From positions 1 through 64,000 of the forward strand of contig NZ_FOCT01000004.1 of assembly GCF_900110185.1 (NCBI RefSeq): DNA of 64,000 bases. The letters are read 5' to 3'. This document shows positions 40,105 through 49,522 of the stretch, one piece after another. The stretch comes from Nitrosospira multiformis. Lineage in GTDB: Bacteria; Pseudomonadota; Gammaproteobacteria; Burkholderiales; Nitrosomonadaceae. Positions within the stretch are counted from its first letter, which is position 1, and every line of letters starts with the position of its first letter. Under the pieces are notes generated by a model. The model did no database searches. It saw nothing but the letters and a program-made list of their open reading frames with translations, and was not told the DNA's origin. The position numbers and the translations under genes are program-made.

Positions 40105-40881
40105 TCAGCTTACTGGCCACAACTCCTCGCTTGTATCCTTCTTTGTGGAAGTTTGAGCGGGCTCGGCCATGGAGGGGTTCCATAGCAGCCGGTCATACTC
40201 GTCATTTACCACGGAATAGCATTCACATACGGAATCTTCCAGCTCTTCACGATCCATTACGGCTATATGCCCGCGGCTATACTGTATTGCACCGATCGTT
40301 TGCAGCTTGAGCGCGGCCTGCGTCACGCTCTCCCGCCGCACTCCCAGCATGACGGCAATCTGCTCGTGTGTCATTTGCAGTTCATGGCCTGGCAACCGGT
40401 CGAGGTTCATCAAAAGGAAGCGGCACAACTGATGCTCTATGTTATGGTGCCGGTTGCAAACCGCATTCTGCGCCGTCTGAGTCATCAATGCCTGGGTGAA
40501 GCGCAGTATCAGATGTTGTAATTTTCCCTGCCGCTCGAATTCTTTTTTCAGCACGTTGGTTTTCATGCGATAGCCACTGCCCGCACTTTGTACCACGACG
40601 CCGGCAGGCGTACTGGCGCCTCCCAGCAATGACGAGATACCTGTCAGGCCCTCGTTGCCAATGATTGAAAGACGTACGGAGGCGCCGCTTTCCACGCTGT
40701 AAAGGGGTGCGACGATGCTCGTGGTGGGAAAATATGAATGAGTAATAATCGCTCCCGGTTCATGAATTGTTTGTCCCACTGGCATGGGCATGAATTCAAG
40801 ATAAGGGAGCAGTCTCGCGTAGTCCCCGGGTGGCAGGGCGGCAAGAAGTCGGTTTTGCTTCGGGCTGTGTGGTGAAAGCAT
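40105..40881 (-). CDS. Crp/Fnr-family transcriptional regulator
   Basis: This 258-residue regulator has an N-terminal cyclic-nucleotide-type beta-barrel (about residues 20-130) and a C-terminal winged helix, with recognition helix region HEQIAVMLGVRRESVTQAALKL. The Fe-S cysteines of FNR are absent; the barrel lacks an obvious cAMP signature. The ATG at 40881 (MLSPHSPKQNRLL) has AGGAGG upstream, so it is preferred over an in-frame ATG 16 codons earlier. It is convergent with acnA. The regulated genes are unknown. Confidence 0.88.
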   Translation of the reverse strand: MLSPHSPKQNRLLAALPPGDYARLLPYLEFMPMPVGQTIHEPGAIITHSYFPTTSIVAPLYSVESGASVRLSIIGNEGLTGISSLLGGASTPAGVVVQSAGSGYRMKTNVLKKEFERQGKLQHLILRFTQALMTQTAQNAVCNRHHNIEHQLCRFLLMNLDRLPGHELQMTHEQIAVMLGVRRESVTQAALKLQTIGAIQYSRGHIAVMDREELEDSVCECYSVVNDEYDRLLWNPSMAEPAQTSTKKDTSEELWPVS

Positions 40882-40932
40882 AACAATATTCCTCCTCGTG
40901 TCAGGCTGTATCGCCAGAATATGGCTCACTCA

Positions 40933-41237
40933 TGTCTCTGTTGAGACAGTGTCCGGCGCGGGCGAACCGTTATCGGTATTCTTTGTGGATTTCTCTTTTC
41001 GAGCTGGATCGGTAATAGCCCCTGCCTCATTTTCAGCAGGCGCAAACCGATGTACGGTATCACCGTGAATACAAGCAGTTATCGTGCCAGTATAAGAAGA
41101 AGCGTTGAAACAAAGACTTATGTTGAAAGCTGAAGAATAAAACCCTGATTGCATTGTTGCTTGTCGGCAACAGGCCTCTATTGCATGAGAGTAACTCCCT
41201 GATTCTTCGGAATTACTTGATGTCTCCAAACAGAGAC
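40933..41237. promoter_or_regulatory. Two GTCTC...GAGAC dyads between the Crp/Fnr gene and a lipoprotein gene
   Basis: The 509-base divergent gap (40882-41390) contains TGTCTC-TGTT-GAGACA (40933-40948) and GTCTC-CAAACA-GAGAC (41222-41237). The first lies about 50 bases upstream of the chosen regulator start, the second about 150 bases before the lipoprotein start. The six-base half-site with four-base centre resembles the layout of Crp/Fnr-family operators, so autoregulation is conceivable. I see no gene in this gap; a 99-codon minus-strand frame there looks non-coding. Confidence 0.3.
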
Positions 41238-41390
41238 GTGAAAAAGATGTTTTGAATCAATTACTTTCTCACATCCCCCTCTCGGATAAATCAACGGCGC
41301 GCGAGAGTGTGAAGGAGTATAGTAAGAGTATGATATGGATGCTTACCTCCGATATTGACGAAGATCAGCAATGAAGTTTATGGAAGAAAA

Positions 41391-42002
41391 ATGCGTACCC
41401 ATCTGGTCAAGCGCGCAATAGTCCTGATCAGTCTGGTCGGTTTAGCTGGCTGCGCGGTTTTCTCTCCCCGCTATCAGATCACCCATCGGTATGAACCGCC
41501 AACCGATCCGGCAGGCATCGTTTGTCTTGAAAAATGCACGCAAAAGCTGGAGATGTGCCAGCAAAACTGTCAGTCGACATATCAGGCCTGCCTGAGACGC
41601 ATCGAACCCCTGGCGGAAGAGAGATATAGAAAAGCGGTCGAGCGTTATGACGATGAGCTTGATACATATCGCCGGCGGATGCAGTTCGGATATCCTGGCT
41701 GGGAACGCACCACGCTGGGCTGGGGGTGGGGAGGATACCCATGGGGTTGGGGTGGCTATCCCGGGGGGTGGGGTTCTCCGTGGGGCTGGGGAGGAGGGCC
41801 TTATTATGGCTTGGGCTACTCGTCTCCTTTTTTCTACCAACCGCCCCCCCTCAGGCCGAATCGTATGCGGGAATTTGATCGGCTGCGCTACCAGCAGTGT
41901 GAAGTGGAATGCGGGTGTCAGTCGGTACAGGATGCCTGCTTTCTAGGCTGTGGGGGCAGGAAAATCATAGAAGAGAGATGTATAGCAAACTGTCCAAAGT
42001 GA
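41391..42002 (+). CDS. Cysteine- and Gly/Trp-rich lipoprotein
   Basis: This 203-residue protein starts MRTHLVKRAIVLISLVGLAG with the lipobox Cys at 21. It then has spaced cysteines (CLEKCTQKLEMCQQNCQSTYQAC), a helical stretch, and a Gly/Trp/Tyr/Pro block (GWGWGGYPWGWGG). A second Cys-rich end (CEVECGCQSVQDACFLGCGG, then CIANCPK) follows. GGAAG lies 4 bases before the ATG at 41391; the frame is open earlier but that start fits the signal. The paired Cys spacing suggests disulfides or metal binding in the periplasm. Function unknown. Confidence 0.7.
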   Translation: MRTHLVKRAIVLISLVGLAGCAVFSPRYQITHRYEPPTDPAGIVCLEKCTQKLEMCQQNCQSTYQACLRRIEPLAEERYRKAVERYDDELDTYRRRMQFGYPGWERTTLGWGWGGYPWGWGGYPGGWGSPWGWGGGPYYGLGYSSPFFYQPPPLRPNRMREFDRLRYQQCEVECGCQSVQDACFLGCGGRKIIEERCIANCPK

Positions 42003-42007
42003 AAAAG

Positions 42008-42024
42008 CTGCCCCGGTGGGGCAG
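42008..42024. terminator. Intrinsic terminator hairpin between convergent genes
   Basis: CTGCCCC-GGT-GGGGCAG (42008-42024) is a perfect 7-bp stem. On the minus strand it is followed by CTTTTTC, so it should end the pcnB-folK-dgk-panB-panC transcript. On the plus strand it lies 5 bases after the lipoprotein stop with a shorter T tract, so it may act both ways. Confidence 0.65.
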
Positions 42025-42109
42025 AGCTTTCAAGGATTGGCAAAGCAGGGGTATAGCGGGAAGAATTGGAGGCTGCAGCGCCCAACCGCTGAGCCGGCTT
42101 TCATCGCCT

Positions 42110-42949
42110 CTATTCCTTTTTTGAGATGATTTCGAGGCTATCGATCAGCCGGATTTCACCCAGGCGGGCTGCTCCCAGCACCACCATATTCCCCTCCTTG
42201 GGTTGGGCTACTGCGAAGGTATCTCTCTCGCGTATCGAGACGTAATCGACGTTCCAGCCGTGGGAGGCAAGAATTTTCATCGCGTTTTCCTCCAGTTCGG
42301 CAAAATTGCGATTGCCGCCTTCTATCTCCCGCTTCACTTGCGATAGCACCTGATACAGCCGGATTGCCTCGGCGCGCTCCTCATCACGAAGGTAGCGGTT
42401 ACGCGAGCTCAATGCCAGGTTGTCCGAGGCGCGAACTGTTTCCCCGGCAACGATCTCTATGGGTAAATTAAACTGCCGCACCAGTTCGCGTACGATATGC
42501 AATTGCTGATAATCCTTTTTTCCGAACACCGCGGTCTGCGGCTGCACGATATTGAAGAGCTTTAGCACGACAGTTGCCACGCCCCGAAAAAAGCCGGGAC
42601 GGTACTTCCCTTCCAGCATGTTTGCGATAGGGGAGGGTTCCACCGTGAACTCTTGCGGCGTGGGATAAAGCGTTTTTTCTTCCGGCGCGAACACGACGTG
42701 AACGCCCTGCTCTTCGAGAAGCGCGCAGTCCTGCTCCAGGGTGCGGGGATATCGGTCAAAATCCTCGGTTGGGGCAAACTGCAGGCGATTTACAAAAATA
42801 CTTGCGACTATACATTCCCGATGTCGCCAAGCGGCGCGAATCAGGGACAAGTGTCCCTCGTGCAATCCACCCATCGTCGGCACGAAGGCGATGGAGGATT
42901 CGCGCCCAAGGCGGGTTCGTAGCGGTGAAATATCCGTGATGATGTCCAA
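42110..42949 (-). CDS. panC: Pantothenate synthetase
   Basis: This 279-residue nucleotidyltransferase-fold enzyme joins pantoate and beta-alanine with ATP. The HIGH-type motif is VPTMGGLHEGHLSLI, with FVNRLQFAPTEDFDRYPRT, FGKKDYQQLHIVRELV and LALSSRNRYL also in place. It follows panB after 13 bases on the minus strand and ends the pcnB-folK-dgk-panB-panC operon. Confidence 0.97.
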   Translation of the reverse strand: MDIITDISPLRTRLGRESSIAFVPTMGGLHEGHLSLIRAAWRHRECIVASIFVNRLQFAPTEDFDRYPRTLEQDCALLEEQGVHVVFAPEEKTLYPTPQEFTVEPSPIANMLEGKYRPGFFRGVATVVLKLFNIVQPQTAVFGKKDYQQLHIVRELVRQFNLPIEIVAGETVRASDNLALSSRNRYLRDEERAEAIRLYQVLSQVKREIEGGNRNFAELEENAMKILASHGWNVDYVSIRERDTFAVAQPKEGNMVVLGAARLGEIRLIDSLEIISKKE

Positions 42950-42962
42950 CTCGGATCGGTAG

Positions 42963-43754
42963 TCAGAATGTATGCTCGGGGCCAGGAAACTCCCCGGTTT
43001 TGACCGCTCTGGTATAGTTTTGCACGGCCTCCTCGATGCTGCCCGCCCCCGTGAGGAAATTCTTCATGAACCTGGCCTTTTTGCCTGAATAAATGCCCAG
43101 CATGTCGTACAGCACCAATACCTGCGCCGAACAATCCTTCCCGGCGCCGATGCCGATGGTAGGAATGGAGAGCGTTCGGGTAACCTGGGCTGCAAGGGCG
43201 GCAGGCACGACTTCCATCAAAAGCATTCCTGCTCCGGCCTGTTCGAGCGCTACCGCGTCCTCCAGCAACTGCTCGGCTTCATAGTCGGTCTTTCCCTGCA
43301 CCTTATAGCCCCCTAACTGGTTTACCGACTGGGGCGTGAGGCCGATGTGCGCGCAGACGGGGATGCCGCGCTGCGTCAGGAACTCCACGGTTTCGGCCAT
43401 GACGGAACCGCCTTCGATCTTGACCATGTTGGCGCCTGCCGCCATGAGTTCGGCCGCATTGCGGAAGGTTTCTTCCGGACTCACCTGCGAGGTGCCGAAA
43501 GGCATATCCGTCATGATGAAAGCCGTGCTTGAGCCGCGTTTCACGCAAAGTGTATGGTAGATCATGTCATCCAGAGTAACCGGTAGGGTAGTCTCTTCAC
43601 CCTGGATCACATTTCCCAGTGAATCACCCACCAGCAGGATATCGACGCCTGCTCTTTCCAGCAATGCCGCAAAACTTGCGTCATAGCAGGTGACGATGGC
43701 AATTTTCTCTCCATCATCCCGCATTTTTTGAAAGACATCTTGTGTGATACGCAT
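42963..43754 (-). CDS. panB: 3-methyl-2-oxobutanoate hydroxymethyltransferase
   Basis: This 263-residue TIM-barrel enzyme makes ketopantoate from 2-oxoisovalerate and methylenetetrahydrofolate. Visible blocks are [31 protein letters not shown] (Mg-binding Asp), [46 protein letters not shown] and [15 protein letters not shown]. It is adjacent to panC, as expected for pantothenate synthesis. Confidence 0.97.
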   Translation of the reverse strand: MRITQDVFQKMRDDGEKIAIVTCYDASFAALLERAGVDILLVGDSLGNVIQGEETTLPVTLDDMIYHTLCVKRGSSTAFIMTDMPFGTSQVSPEETFRNAAELMAAGANMVKIEGGSVMAETVEFLTQRGIPVCAHIGLTPQSVNQLGGYKVQGKTDYEAEQLLEDAVALEQAGAGMLLMEVVPAALAAQVTRTLSIPTIGIGAGKDCSAQVLVLYDMLGIYSGKKARFMKNFLTGAGSIEEAVQNYTRAVKTGEFPGPEHTF

Positions 43755-43825
43755 GGTTCAGCTCCTGGTTGCGTGTATCAGATAGGTCATCCAACCCATT
43801 TTCGGCTTCTTGTTTTCCGGTTTGC

Positions 43826-44467
43826 TCATCTTCCGAAATTGAAATATTCCCTCGGGCCGCGCATTTGTTCGACCTGCCTCAGCAGTAATGCAAAATCTTC
43901 TTCGCTATCAACGAAATTGAGATGCTCGCTGTTGATGATCAGAAGTGGCGCGTCCTCATAGTGATGGAAGAAGCGCGCATAGCTGTCGGCCAATCGCCAC
44001 AAATACGTTTCGGAAATGTTTTGTTCATAGGAACTGCCCCGGCGCTTCACCCGCTCCACCAGCGTGGCGGGCGACGCTTGCAGATAGATCACGAGGTCAG
44101 GAGTGAAAGCTTCGGGTTGCAGATGGCGATAGATTTTTCGGTACAGATCGTATTCTGCATTGTTGAGCGTCAGTCCCGCAAACAGCGGGTCCTTATCCAG
44201 CAGAAAGTCGCTTATGGTCGTTTTCGTAAACAGATCGATCTGCGTCAGATCCTGCAACTGGTTGGCGCGCTGAAACAGAAAAAACAGTTGGGTAGGGAGC
44301 GCATATCGGCGGATATCCTCGTAGAACTTGCCGAGAAACGGATTTTCCTCGGGTCTTTCCAGAAGGAGCTGTCCACCCGCATACTCCGCCATTCGTCGCG
44401 CCAGGCTGGTTTTTCCCACACCGATCGGGCCTTCCACCGCGATGTGGCGATATTCCTCAAGTTTCAC
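43826..44467 (-). CDS. Deoxynucleoside kinase family protein
   Basis: This 213-residue kinase of the dCK/dGK family phosphorylates deoxynucleosides for salvage. It has the P-loop GPIGVGKTSLA, the LLLERPEENPFL base-binding strand, QLFFLFQRANQL, and the lid arginines RVKRRGSSYEQNI. It overlaps the folK end by 11 bases and precedes panB; the folK-dgk-panB order recurs in betaproteobacteria. Which deoxynucleoside it prefers cannot be read from sequence. Confidence 0.9.
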   Translation of the reverse strand: MKLEEYRHIAVEGPIGVGKTSLARRMAEYAGGQLLLERPEENPFLGKFYEDIRRYALPTQLFFLFQRANQLQDLTQIDLFTKTTISDFLLDKDPLFAGLTLNNAEYDLYRKIYRHLQPEAFTPDLVIYLQASPATLVERVKRRGSSYEQNISETYLWRLADSYARFFHHYEDAPLLIINSEHLNFVDSEEDFALLLRQVEQMRGPREYFNFGR

Positions 44468-44975
44468 GTGTCAGCTCGCGTTCCAGCCGCTGTTCCTTAC
44501 AGGCAGCAAGCAATTCCCTTATGTTGTCGTGTCCCGGTATGCTGCTGATCGACGCAATTTCGAGCAGGGGCTGCAATACGAATGCCCGTTCGTGCATCCT
44601 CGGATGAGGCAGAATCAGGCTATCCTCATCCAGTTGCAGGTCATCATATAGCAGCAAGTCGAGATCAAGTGTACGCGGCGCATTGAGATACTCGCGCATC
44701 CGCCCATGCTTTTGCTCGATCCCGAGCAGGGCTCGCAGCAGATCCTGGGGTGGCAGGGTGGTTTCGATATGCGCGACTGCGTTGATGAAATCAGGCTGAT
44801 CCAGGCGTCCAATCGGTGCACTGCGGTAGAGCGAAGAATGCGCCAGCAAGCGCGTAAAAGGAAGCTCCCCCAGTTCTTCAAACGCTTTTTGCACATGCGC
44901 TACAGGTTCATCCAGATTGCTGCCCAATCCGATATACGCATGCGAGGCGATGCGACCGTCGTTAGCCCCGTTCAT
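44457..44975 (-). CDS. folK: HPPK, 6-hydroxymethyl-dihydropterin pyrophosphokinase
   Basis: This 172-residue folate-pathway kinase starts with AYIGLGSNLDEPVAHV. It has the ATP/pterin-binding core ALLGIEQKHGRMREYLNAPRTLDLDLLLYDDLQL, and LILPHPRMHERAFVLQPLLEI. Its ATG overlaps the pcnB stop by 4 bases and its end overlaps the kinase gene by 11, so the three are translationally coupled. Confidence 0.96.
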   Translation of the reverse strand: MNGANDGRIASHAYIGLGSNLDEPVAHVQKAFEELGELPFTRLLAHSSLYRSAPIGRLDQPDFINAVAHIETTLPPQDLLRALLGIEQKHGRMREYLNAPRTLDLDLLLYDDLQLDEDSLILPHPRMHERAFVLQPLLEIASISSIPGHDNIRELLAACKEQRLERELTRET

Positions 44976-46387
44976 GGGGCAAAACCATCCTGCTTCCCGG
45001 ATACTACGTGGCCGTTCTCTCCCGCAGGGGGAGTGCCCGATTTTTTACGGCTACGGTTTCTCCTGCGTCTCTTCTGGCTCTCATCGCTGATCAGCATGGC
45101 TTCACGTTCGCGGGAACTTGCATGCTGGAATGCTTCCCACCATTTGCCCAGTTCCTCATCCACTTCGCCGCTTTCGCAACGCAATAGCATAAAGTCGTAG
45201 GCAGCGCGAAAGCGGGGATTTTCAAGGAGCCGGAACGGCCTGCTCCCTGAGCGGTGGGCAAAGCGCGGTTGCATCATCCAGATTTCCTTCATGATGGCAT
45301 CGTACCTGCGCGGAATTGCCAGGTTCTTATCTTGTACCGCCAGCACGTCGTTCATTGCCAAGTGCAAGGCGGGAACTGGTCTTTCCCCTGTCGCCTGGTA
45401 AGCATTCCAGGATGCGAGCACTTCGTGCCATAATAGGGCGGCAAACAGGAATCCCGGCGATACAGGCTTTTCCTGCCGCACGCGCTCATCGGTATTTTTG
45501 AGCGCGAGCGTGATAAAGCGCTCGCCCAGCGGTTGTTCCCGTATCACATCCAGCATGGGAAGCAGGCCATGGTGCAATCCGCGTTTCTGCAAATCGGTCA
45601 CGCAGGCCAGCGCATGACCGGATAGCAGTAATTTCAGCATTTCATCGAACAGCCGCGAGGGCGGCACATGTAGCAACAGGGGAGCCAGTTCGTTGATAGG
45701 CGCGGCTGTGGCGGCATCGATTTCCATGCCGAGCTTGGCGCTCAACCGTACCACTCGCAGCATTCGCACGGGATCTTCGCGGTATCTCCGCACCGGATCT
45801 CCAATGATGCGCAGGCGTCGTGCCTTCAGGTCCTCATAGCCGTTCAGATAGTCCCAGATTTCCTCGTGGACGGGATCGAAGAACAGCGCATTCACGGTGA
45901 AATCCCGCCGTCTCGCATCCTCCTCCTGACTGCCGAATACGTTATCGCGCAAGAGACGTCCATGTTCGTCCGCATGCTCGTCAGCACTCAGCCCGCCTGT
46001 CTCTCCGGATGGGCCGCCCCGGAAAGTCGAAACCTCCACGGTTTCCGCTCCCCACATGACATGCACCAGCCGGAAACGGCGGCCAATGATACGCGAGCGG
46101 CGGAAAACAGCGCGTACTTCCTCCGGTGTGGCATTCGTGGCAACGTCAAAATCCTTTGGCTCCAATCCCAGCACCAGGTCGCGCGCGGCCCCCCCTACAA
46201 TGAAAGCGGAATATCCCGCTTCCTGCAGACCTGATGTAACTTTGAGCGCACCGGAGCTGATGTGATCGCGCCTGATGCCGTGCTGGTCGCGCGTAATGAT
46301 ATGCGGCTTCGTGGAGGAAGTGCGGGCGGAAGGGATGGAAGCGGATGTATTGCGGTTGAAGACGCGATCGATAAGTTTACGAATCAT
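44972..46387 (-). CDS. pcnB: Poly(A) polymerase I
   Basis: This 471-residue class-II nucleotidyltransferase adds 3' poly(A) to RNA and so promotes decay. The catalytic block is YSAFIVGGAARDLVLGLEPKDFDVATNATPEEV with metal-binding Asp79 and Asp81. RRDFTVNALFFDP and the neck helix RLFDEMLKLLLSGHA follow, and the C terminus is strongly basic (QKRRRRNRSRKKSG), as in PAP I rather than CCA-adding enzyme. It is the first gene of the pan/folK operon. Confidence 0.94.
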   Translation of the reverse strand: MIRKLIDRVFNRNTSASIPSARTSSTKPHIITRDQHGIRRDHISSGALKVTSGLQEAGYSAFIVGGAARDLVLGLEPKDFDVATNATPEEVRAVFRRSRIIGRRFRLVHVMWGAETVEVSTFRGGPSGETGGLSADEHADEHGRLLRDNVFGSQEEDARRRDFTVNALFFDPVHEEIWDYLNGYEDLKARRLRIIGDPVRRYREDPVRMLRVVRLSAKLGMEIDAATAAPINELAPLLLHVPPSRLFDEMLKLLLSGHALACVTDLQKRGLHHGLLPMLDVIREQPLGERFITLALKNTDERVRQEKPVSPGFLFAALLWHEVLASWNAYQATGERPVPALHLAMNDVLAVQDKNLAIPRRYDAIMKEIWMMQPRFAHRSGSRPFRLLENPRFRAAYDFMLLRCESGEVDEELGKWWEAFQHASSREREAMLISDESQKRRRRNRSRKKSGTPPAGENGHVVSGKQDGFAP

Positions 46388-46551
46388 GGTGAATACAGAT
46401 GAACAAGCTCCGGGATTCCGTCATCCCGCGCGGCGAACTCATCCAAAAGGGGAAGATCAAGTGAGGGCAAACAGCCACTGCGGTCCACGGCCCTTGCTGG
46501 AAAAAGCGCTGAAGAATTGCTGCTGAGAAAAAGTATGCCTGAAATTCCAGA

Positions 46552-47337
46552 TTATACACTCGGCACCGTTTGCGGGAAGAAATGGTGCTGCCGGCCTGCG
46601 ATGAACTCCCCCAGATTACAGTGATAAAGCGCTTCAAGATTATCACGCTTGAGCACCTCGTCTATACTGCCACTCATGGCAGGGCCGTCGTCGAACAGCA
46701 GCAATGCGTGGTCGCAGAATCTGACTGCCCAGCCGATATCGTGCAGCACCATTGCGACGGAACTGCCCCGCTTCACCAATTCGCTGAACAGGATCATGGT
46801 CTCGAGTTGATGGCGCAGATCGAGGTGTTGCAAAGGCTCATCCAGCAGATAGCATTTGGGCGACTGGGCAAGCAGCAAGGCGATACGCGCGCGCTGGCGC
46901 TCGCCGCCGGAAAGCGTAGCGAGTAGACGGTCGGCAAGGCCGGCCAGTTCCATTTGCTCGATAACACGAGATGTCATCTCGAGGTCGATCGCCTGCCAGC
47001 CGAGCATTCTGGTTGCATGAGGATGCCGTCCGAGCAGCACGTATTCATGCACCGTACCCCAGAACTCGCCGGGTTCATCCTGCAACAGAATGCCGAGATT
47101 GCGGGCAAGTTCCCGCCGGGACCACTGCCCAAGCGCCCTCCCCGCGATGGTTACGGATGAATCCTGTCCCGCCTTCACTTGGTTCAGTCCACCCAGGGCA
47201 TGTATCAATGTCGTCTTGCCGCAGCCGTTCCGGCCGAGAATCGCCCAGCATTCCCCCGGGTTGATGGTGAGGTTCAGATTGCGGCACAGCAATTTGCCGG
47301 GATGCTGCAAGGTCAGGTTTCTGGTTTGTAGAATCAT
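46552..47337 (-). CDS. Orphan ABC transporter ATPase, FecE/BtuD-like
   Basis: This 261-residue ATPase has Walker A GRNGCGKTT (35-43), the Q-loop GILLQDEPGEF, the signature LSGGERQRARIALLLAQ, Walker B YLLDEPLQHLD and the switch VLHDIGWAVRF. It is closest in style to ATPases of iron-siderophore, heme or cobalamin importers. No permease or binding-protein gene lies next to it, so the partner must be elsewhere. It lies 164 bases downstream of pcnB's start on the same strand and upstream of nothing related. Confidence 0.85.
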   Translation of the reverse strand: MILQTRNLTLQHPGKLLCRNLNLTINPGECWAILGRNGCGKTTLIHALGGLNQVKAGQDSSVTIAGRALGQWSRRELARNLGILLQDEPGEFWGTVHEYVLLGRHPHATRMLGWQAIDLEMTSRVIEQMELAGLADRLLATLSGGERQRARIALLLAQSPKCYLLDEPLQHLDLRHQLETMILFSELVKRGSSVAMVLHDIGWAVRFCDHALLLFDDGPAMSGSIDEVLKRDNLEALYHCNLGEFIAGRQHHFFPQTVPSV

Positions 47338-47384
47338 TCACGAGTTCGAAAAATCCGCGATGAAGAACCGCGAGATCGTTCTTT

Positions 47385-49463
47385 TTATGCCCTCAGGTAT
47401 TCGCTTTTCCTTCCCAGCCAGCGGTGGAGATGGCGTTTTGCCGCTTCCGGATAATCACGCAGCAATTCCCCGGCAATCGTCCGTGCCGTATCGAGCAGGG
47501 CTTCATCCCGTTCCAGATCAGCGAAGCGCAGCATAGGGAGTCCGCTCTGGCGCGCACCCAGGAATTCGCCGGGCCCCCGCAGCCGCAGATCCTGACGCGC
47601 TATTTCAAAGCCATCCGTGTTTTCAAAAATAATCTTGAGTCGCTCACGCGCGTTTGTGGAGAGGGGTTGCTGATACATCAATATGCATACGCCACCGGTT
47701 GCACCTCGTCCGATCCGTCCGCGTAGTTGGTGCAATTGCGCAAGGCCCATGCGTTCTGCATGCTCGATCACCATCAGCGACGCATTGGGCACATCCACGC
47801 CTACTTCGATCACTGTTGTCGCTACGAGGAGATGGATTTCACCTCGCGCAAATGCTTCCATCACATCGGATTTCTCCTGAAATGAAAGCCTGCCATGCAC
47901 CAAGCCGATTCTCAATTCCGGAAAAGTTTCGGTCAGCCCCTGGTGGGTTTCCAGCGCGGTCTTGAGCTGCAATGCCTCAGACTCCTGGATCAGCGGACAT
48001 ACCCAGTAGGCCTGCTTTCCCTCACGGCAGGCTTCCCGTACGCGCGCCGTTACCTCGTCGCGACGGGTGTCGGCGACAAGCTTGGTTACCACCGGTACGC
48101 GTCCGGGCGGCATTTCGTCTATTACGGACACATCCAGATCAGCGTAATAGCTCATCGAAAGGGTACGTGGAATGGGCGTTGCACTCATCATCAACTGGTG
48201 GGGCATGGCGTACGCTCCAGCCCCTTTTTCTCGCAATGCCAACCGCTGGTGAACACCAAAGCGATGTTGTTCGTCAATAACCACAAGTCCCAACCTGTCA
48301 AACTCCACCTGGTTCTGGAACAATGCATGTGTCCCGATGGCAAGCAGGGCGTTGCCGGCAGCAATATCGGCAAGCGTGGTTTCCCGTTCCTTCTTTTTCT
48401 GATTGCCGCCGAGCCACGCGATCCGCAGCCCGCCCGGCTCCAGCAGGGGGGCAAGCCATGTGGAGAGTTTCCGATAATGCTGCTCCGCAAGAATCTCGGT
48501 TGGCGCCATCAGTGCTGCCTGAAAATTATTTTCGATCGATTGCAGCACAGCCAGTGCGGCAACGATCGTTTTGCCGCTTCCCACGTCACCCTGCAACAAG
48601 CGTTGCATGGGATGGGGCTCCGTCAGATCGCGGCTGATTTCGGCGAAAGCCTTCTTCTGGGCTTGAGTGAGATCGAAAGGCAGCAACTTCAGCAGTGCTC
48701 TGGTCAAATCGTTTTTTGCTATCAGAACAGGGGCGCTGCCATTGCGCCGCTGCTGATAATGCACCCGCATCGACAATTGCTGCGCCAGCAATTCATCGAA
48801 TTTGATCCGCTGCCAGGCGGGATGAGTGCGCTCCCGCAATAGAGCGGGCGGTGCATCCGGTGGGGGTTGGTGCAGGAATAGCACACTGTCCTTGAAACCC
48901 TGAAGCTGACAGCGTTCACGTACGGCATCGGGCAGCGTTTCGGAGAGAGTTCCCTCAGGGTTTCCGCCATCTCCTGTTTGCAGCACCCGGGAAATCAGTT
49001 TGCGCAGTGCTTCGGAAGGAAGTCCGGCTGTAGAGGGGTAAATCGGAGTGAGCGCGTCCGGCAGGGGCACATTCCCGCGTAAAATCCGGCACTTGGGGTG
49101 AACCATTTCAACACCGAAAAAGCCGGGGCGCGCCTCTCCCAGCAAGCGCACCCGCGTGCCCACCGAATATGCTTTTACCTGACTGCCGTAAAAATTCAGG
49201 AAGCGCACGAACAAAACACCTGTTCCATCCTCCACCTGGCATACCAGTTGCCGCCGTGGCCGGTACATAACTTCGCTTCGGGTGATCATGCCTTCGACCT
49301 GCACTGTTCGATCGGCAGGTACATCATTGATTGGGTAGAGGTGCGTCTCGTCCTCGTAGCGAAACGGTAAATGCAGTATCAGGCTTGAAGCATCGGTAAT
49401 GCCGAGTTTGACGAGCTTGTCCCTGATTGTCCCGCTGATGGGAGAGATGGCGAGCGACTGCAT
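47385..49463 (-). CDS. recG: ATP-dependent DNA helicase RecG
   Basis: This 692-residue SF2 helicase remodels stalled forks and Holliday junctions. An N-terminal wedge (OB) domain (about 60-150) is followed by the helicase core with Walker A GDVGSGKTIVAALA, DEQH in VVIDEQHRFGVHQR, MSATPIPRT, TTVIEVGVDVPNA and QLRGRIGRG. The C-terminal TRG-like region ends the protein (LRLRGPGEFLGARQSG). Length and all motifs are complete. It is followed on the same strand by the orphan ABC ATPase. Confidence 0.97.
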   Translation of the reverse strand: MQSLAISPISGTIRDKLVKLGITDASSLILHLPFRYEDETHLYPINDVPADRTVQVEGMITRSEVMYRPRRQLVCQVEDGTGVLFVRFLNFYGSQVKAYSVGTRVRLLGEARPGFFGVEMVHPKCRILRGNVPLPDALTPIYPSTAGLPSEALRKLISRVLQTGDGGNPEGTLSETLPDAVRERCQLQGFKDSVLFLHQPPPDAPPALLRERTHPAWQRIKFDELLAQQLSMRVHYQQRRNGSAPVLIAKNDLTRALLKLLPFDLTQAQKKAFAEISRDLTEPHPMQRLLQGDVGSGKTIVAALAVLQSIENNFQAALMAPTEILAEQHYRKLSTWLAPLLEPGGLRIAWLGGNQKKKERETTLADIAAGNALLAIGTHALFQNQVEFDRLGLVVIDEQHRFGVHQRLALREKGAGAYAMPHQLMMSATPIPRTLSMSYYADLDVSVIDEMPPGRVPVVTKLVADTRRDEVTARVREACREGKQAYWVCPLIQESEALQLKTALETHQGLTETFPELRIGLVHGRLSFQEKSDVMEAFARGEIHLLVATTVIEVGVDVPNASLMVIEHAERMGLAQLHQLRGRIGRGATGGVCILMYQQPLSTNARERLKIIFENTDGFEIARQDLRLRGPGEFLGARQSGLPMLRFADLERDEALLDTARTIAGELLRDYPEAAKRHLHRWLGRKSEYLRA

Positions 49464-49522
49464 TCGTCGTGGAGACGCATCCTTTAAGCTAGCGCGCGGT
49501 TTCCTGTATCACACCTCAGTCC

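Noticed and set aside
40930..41229. 99-codon minus-strand frame upstream of the Crp/Fnr gene
   Set aside because: Ser/Thr/Asn-rich translation without domain, signal or ribosome-binding site; it occupies what should be promoter DNA.
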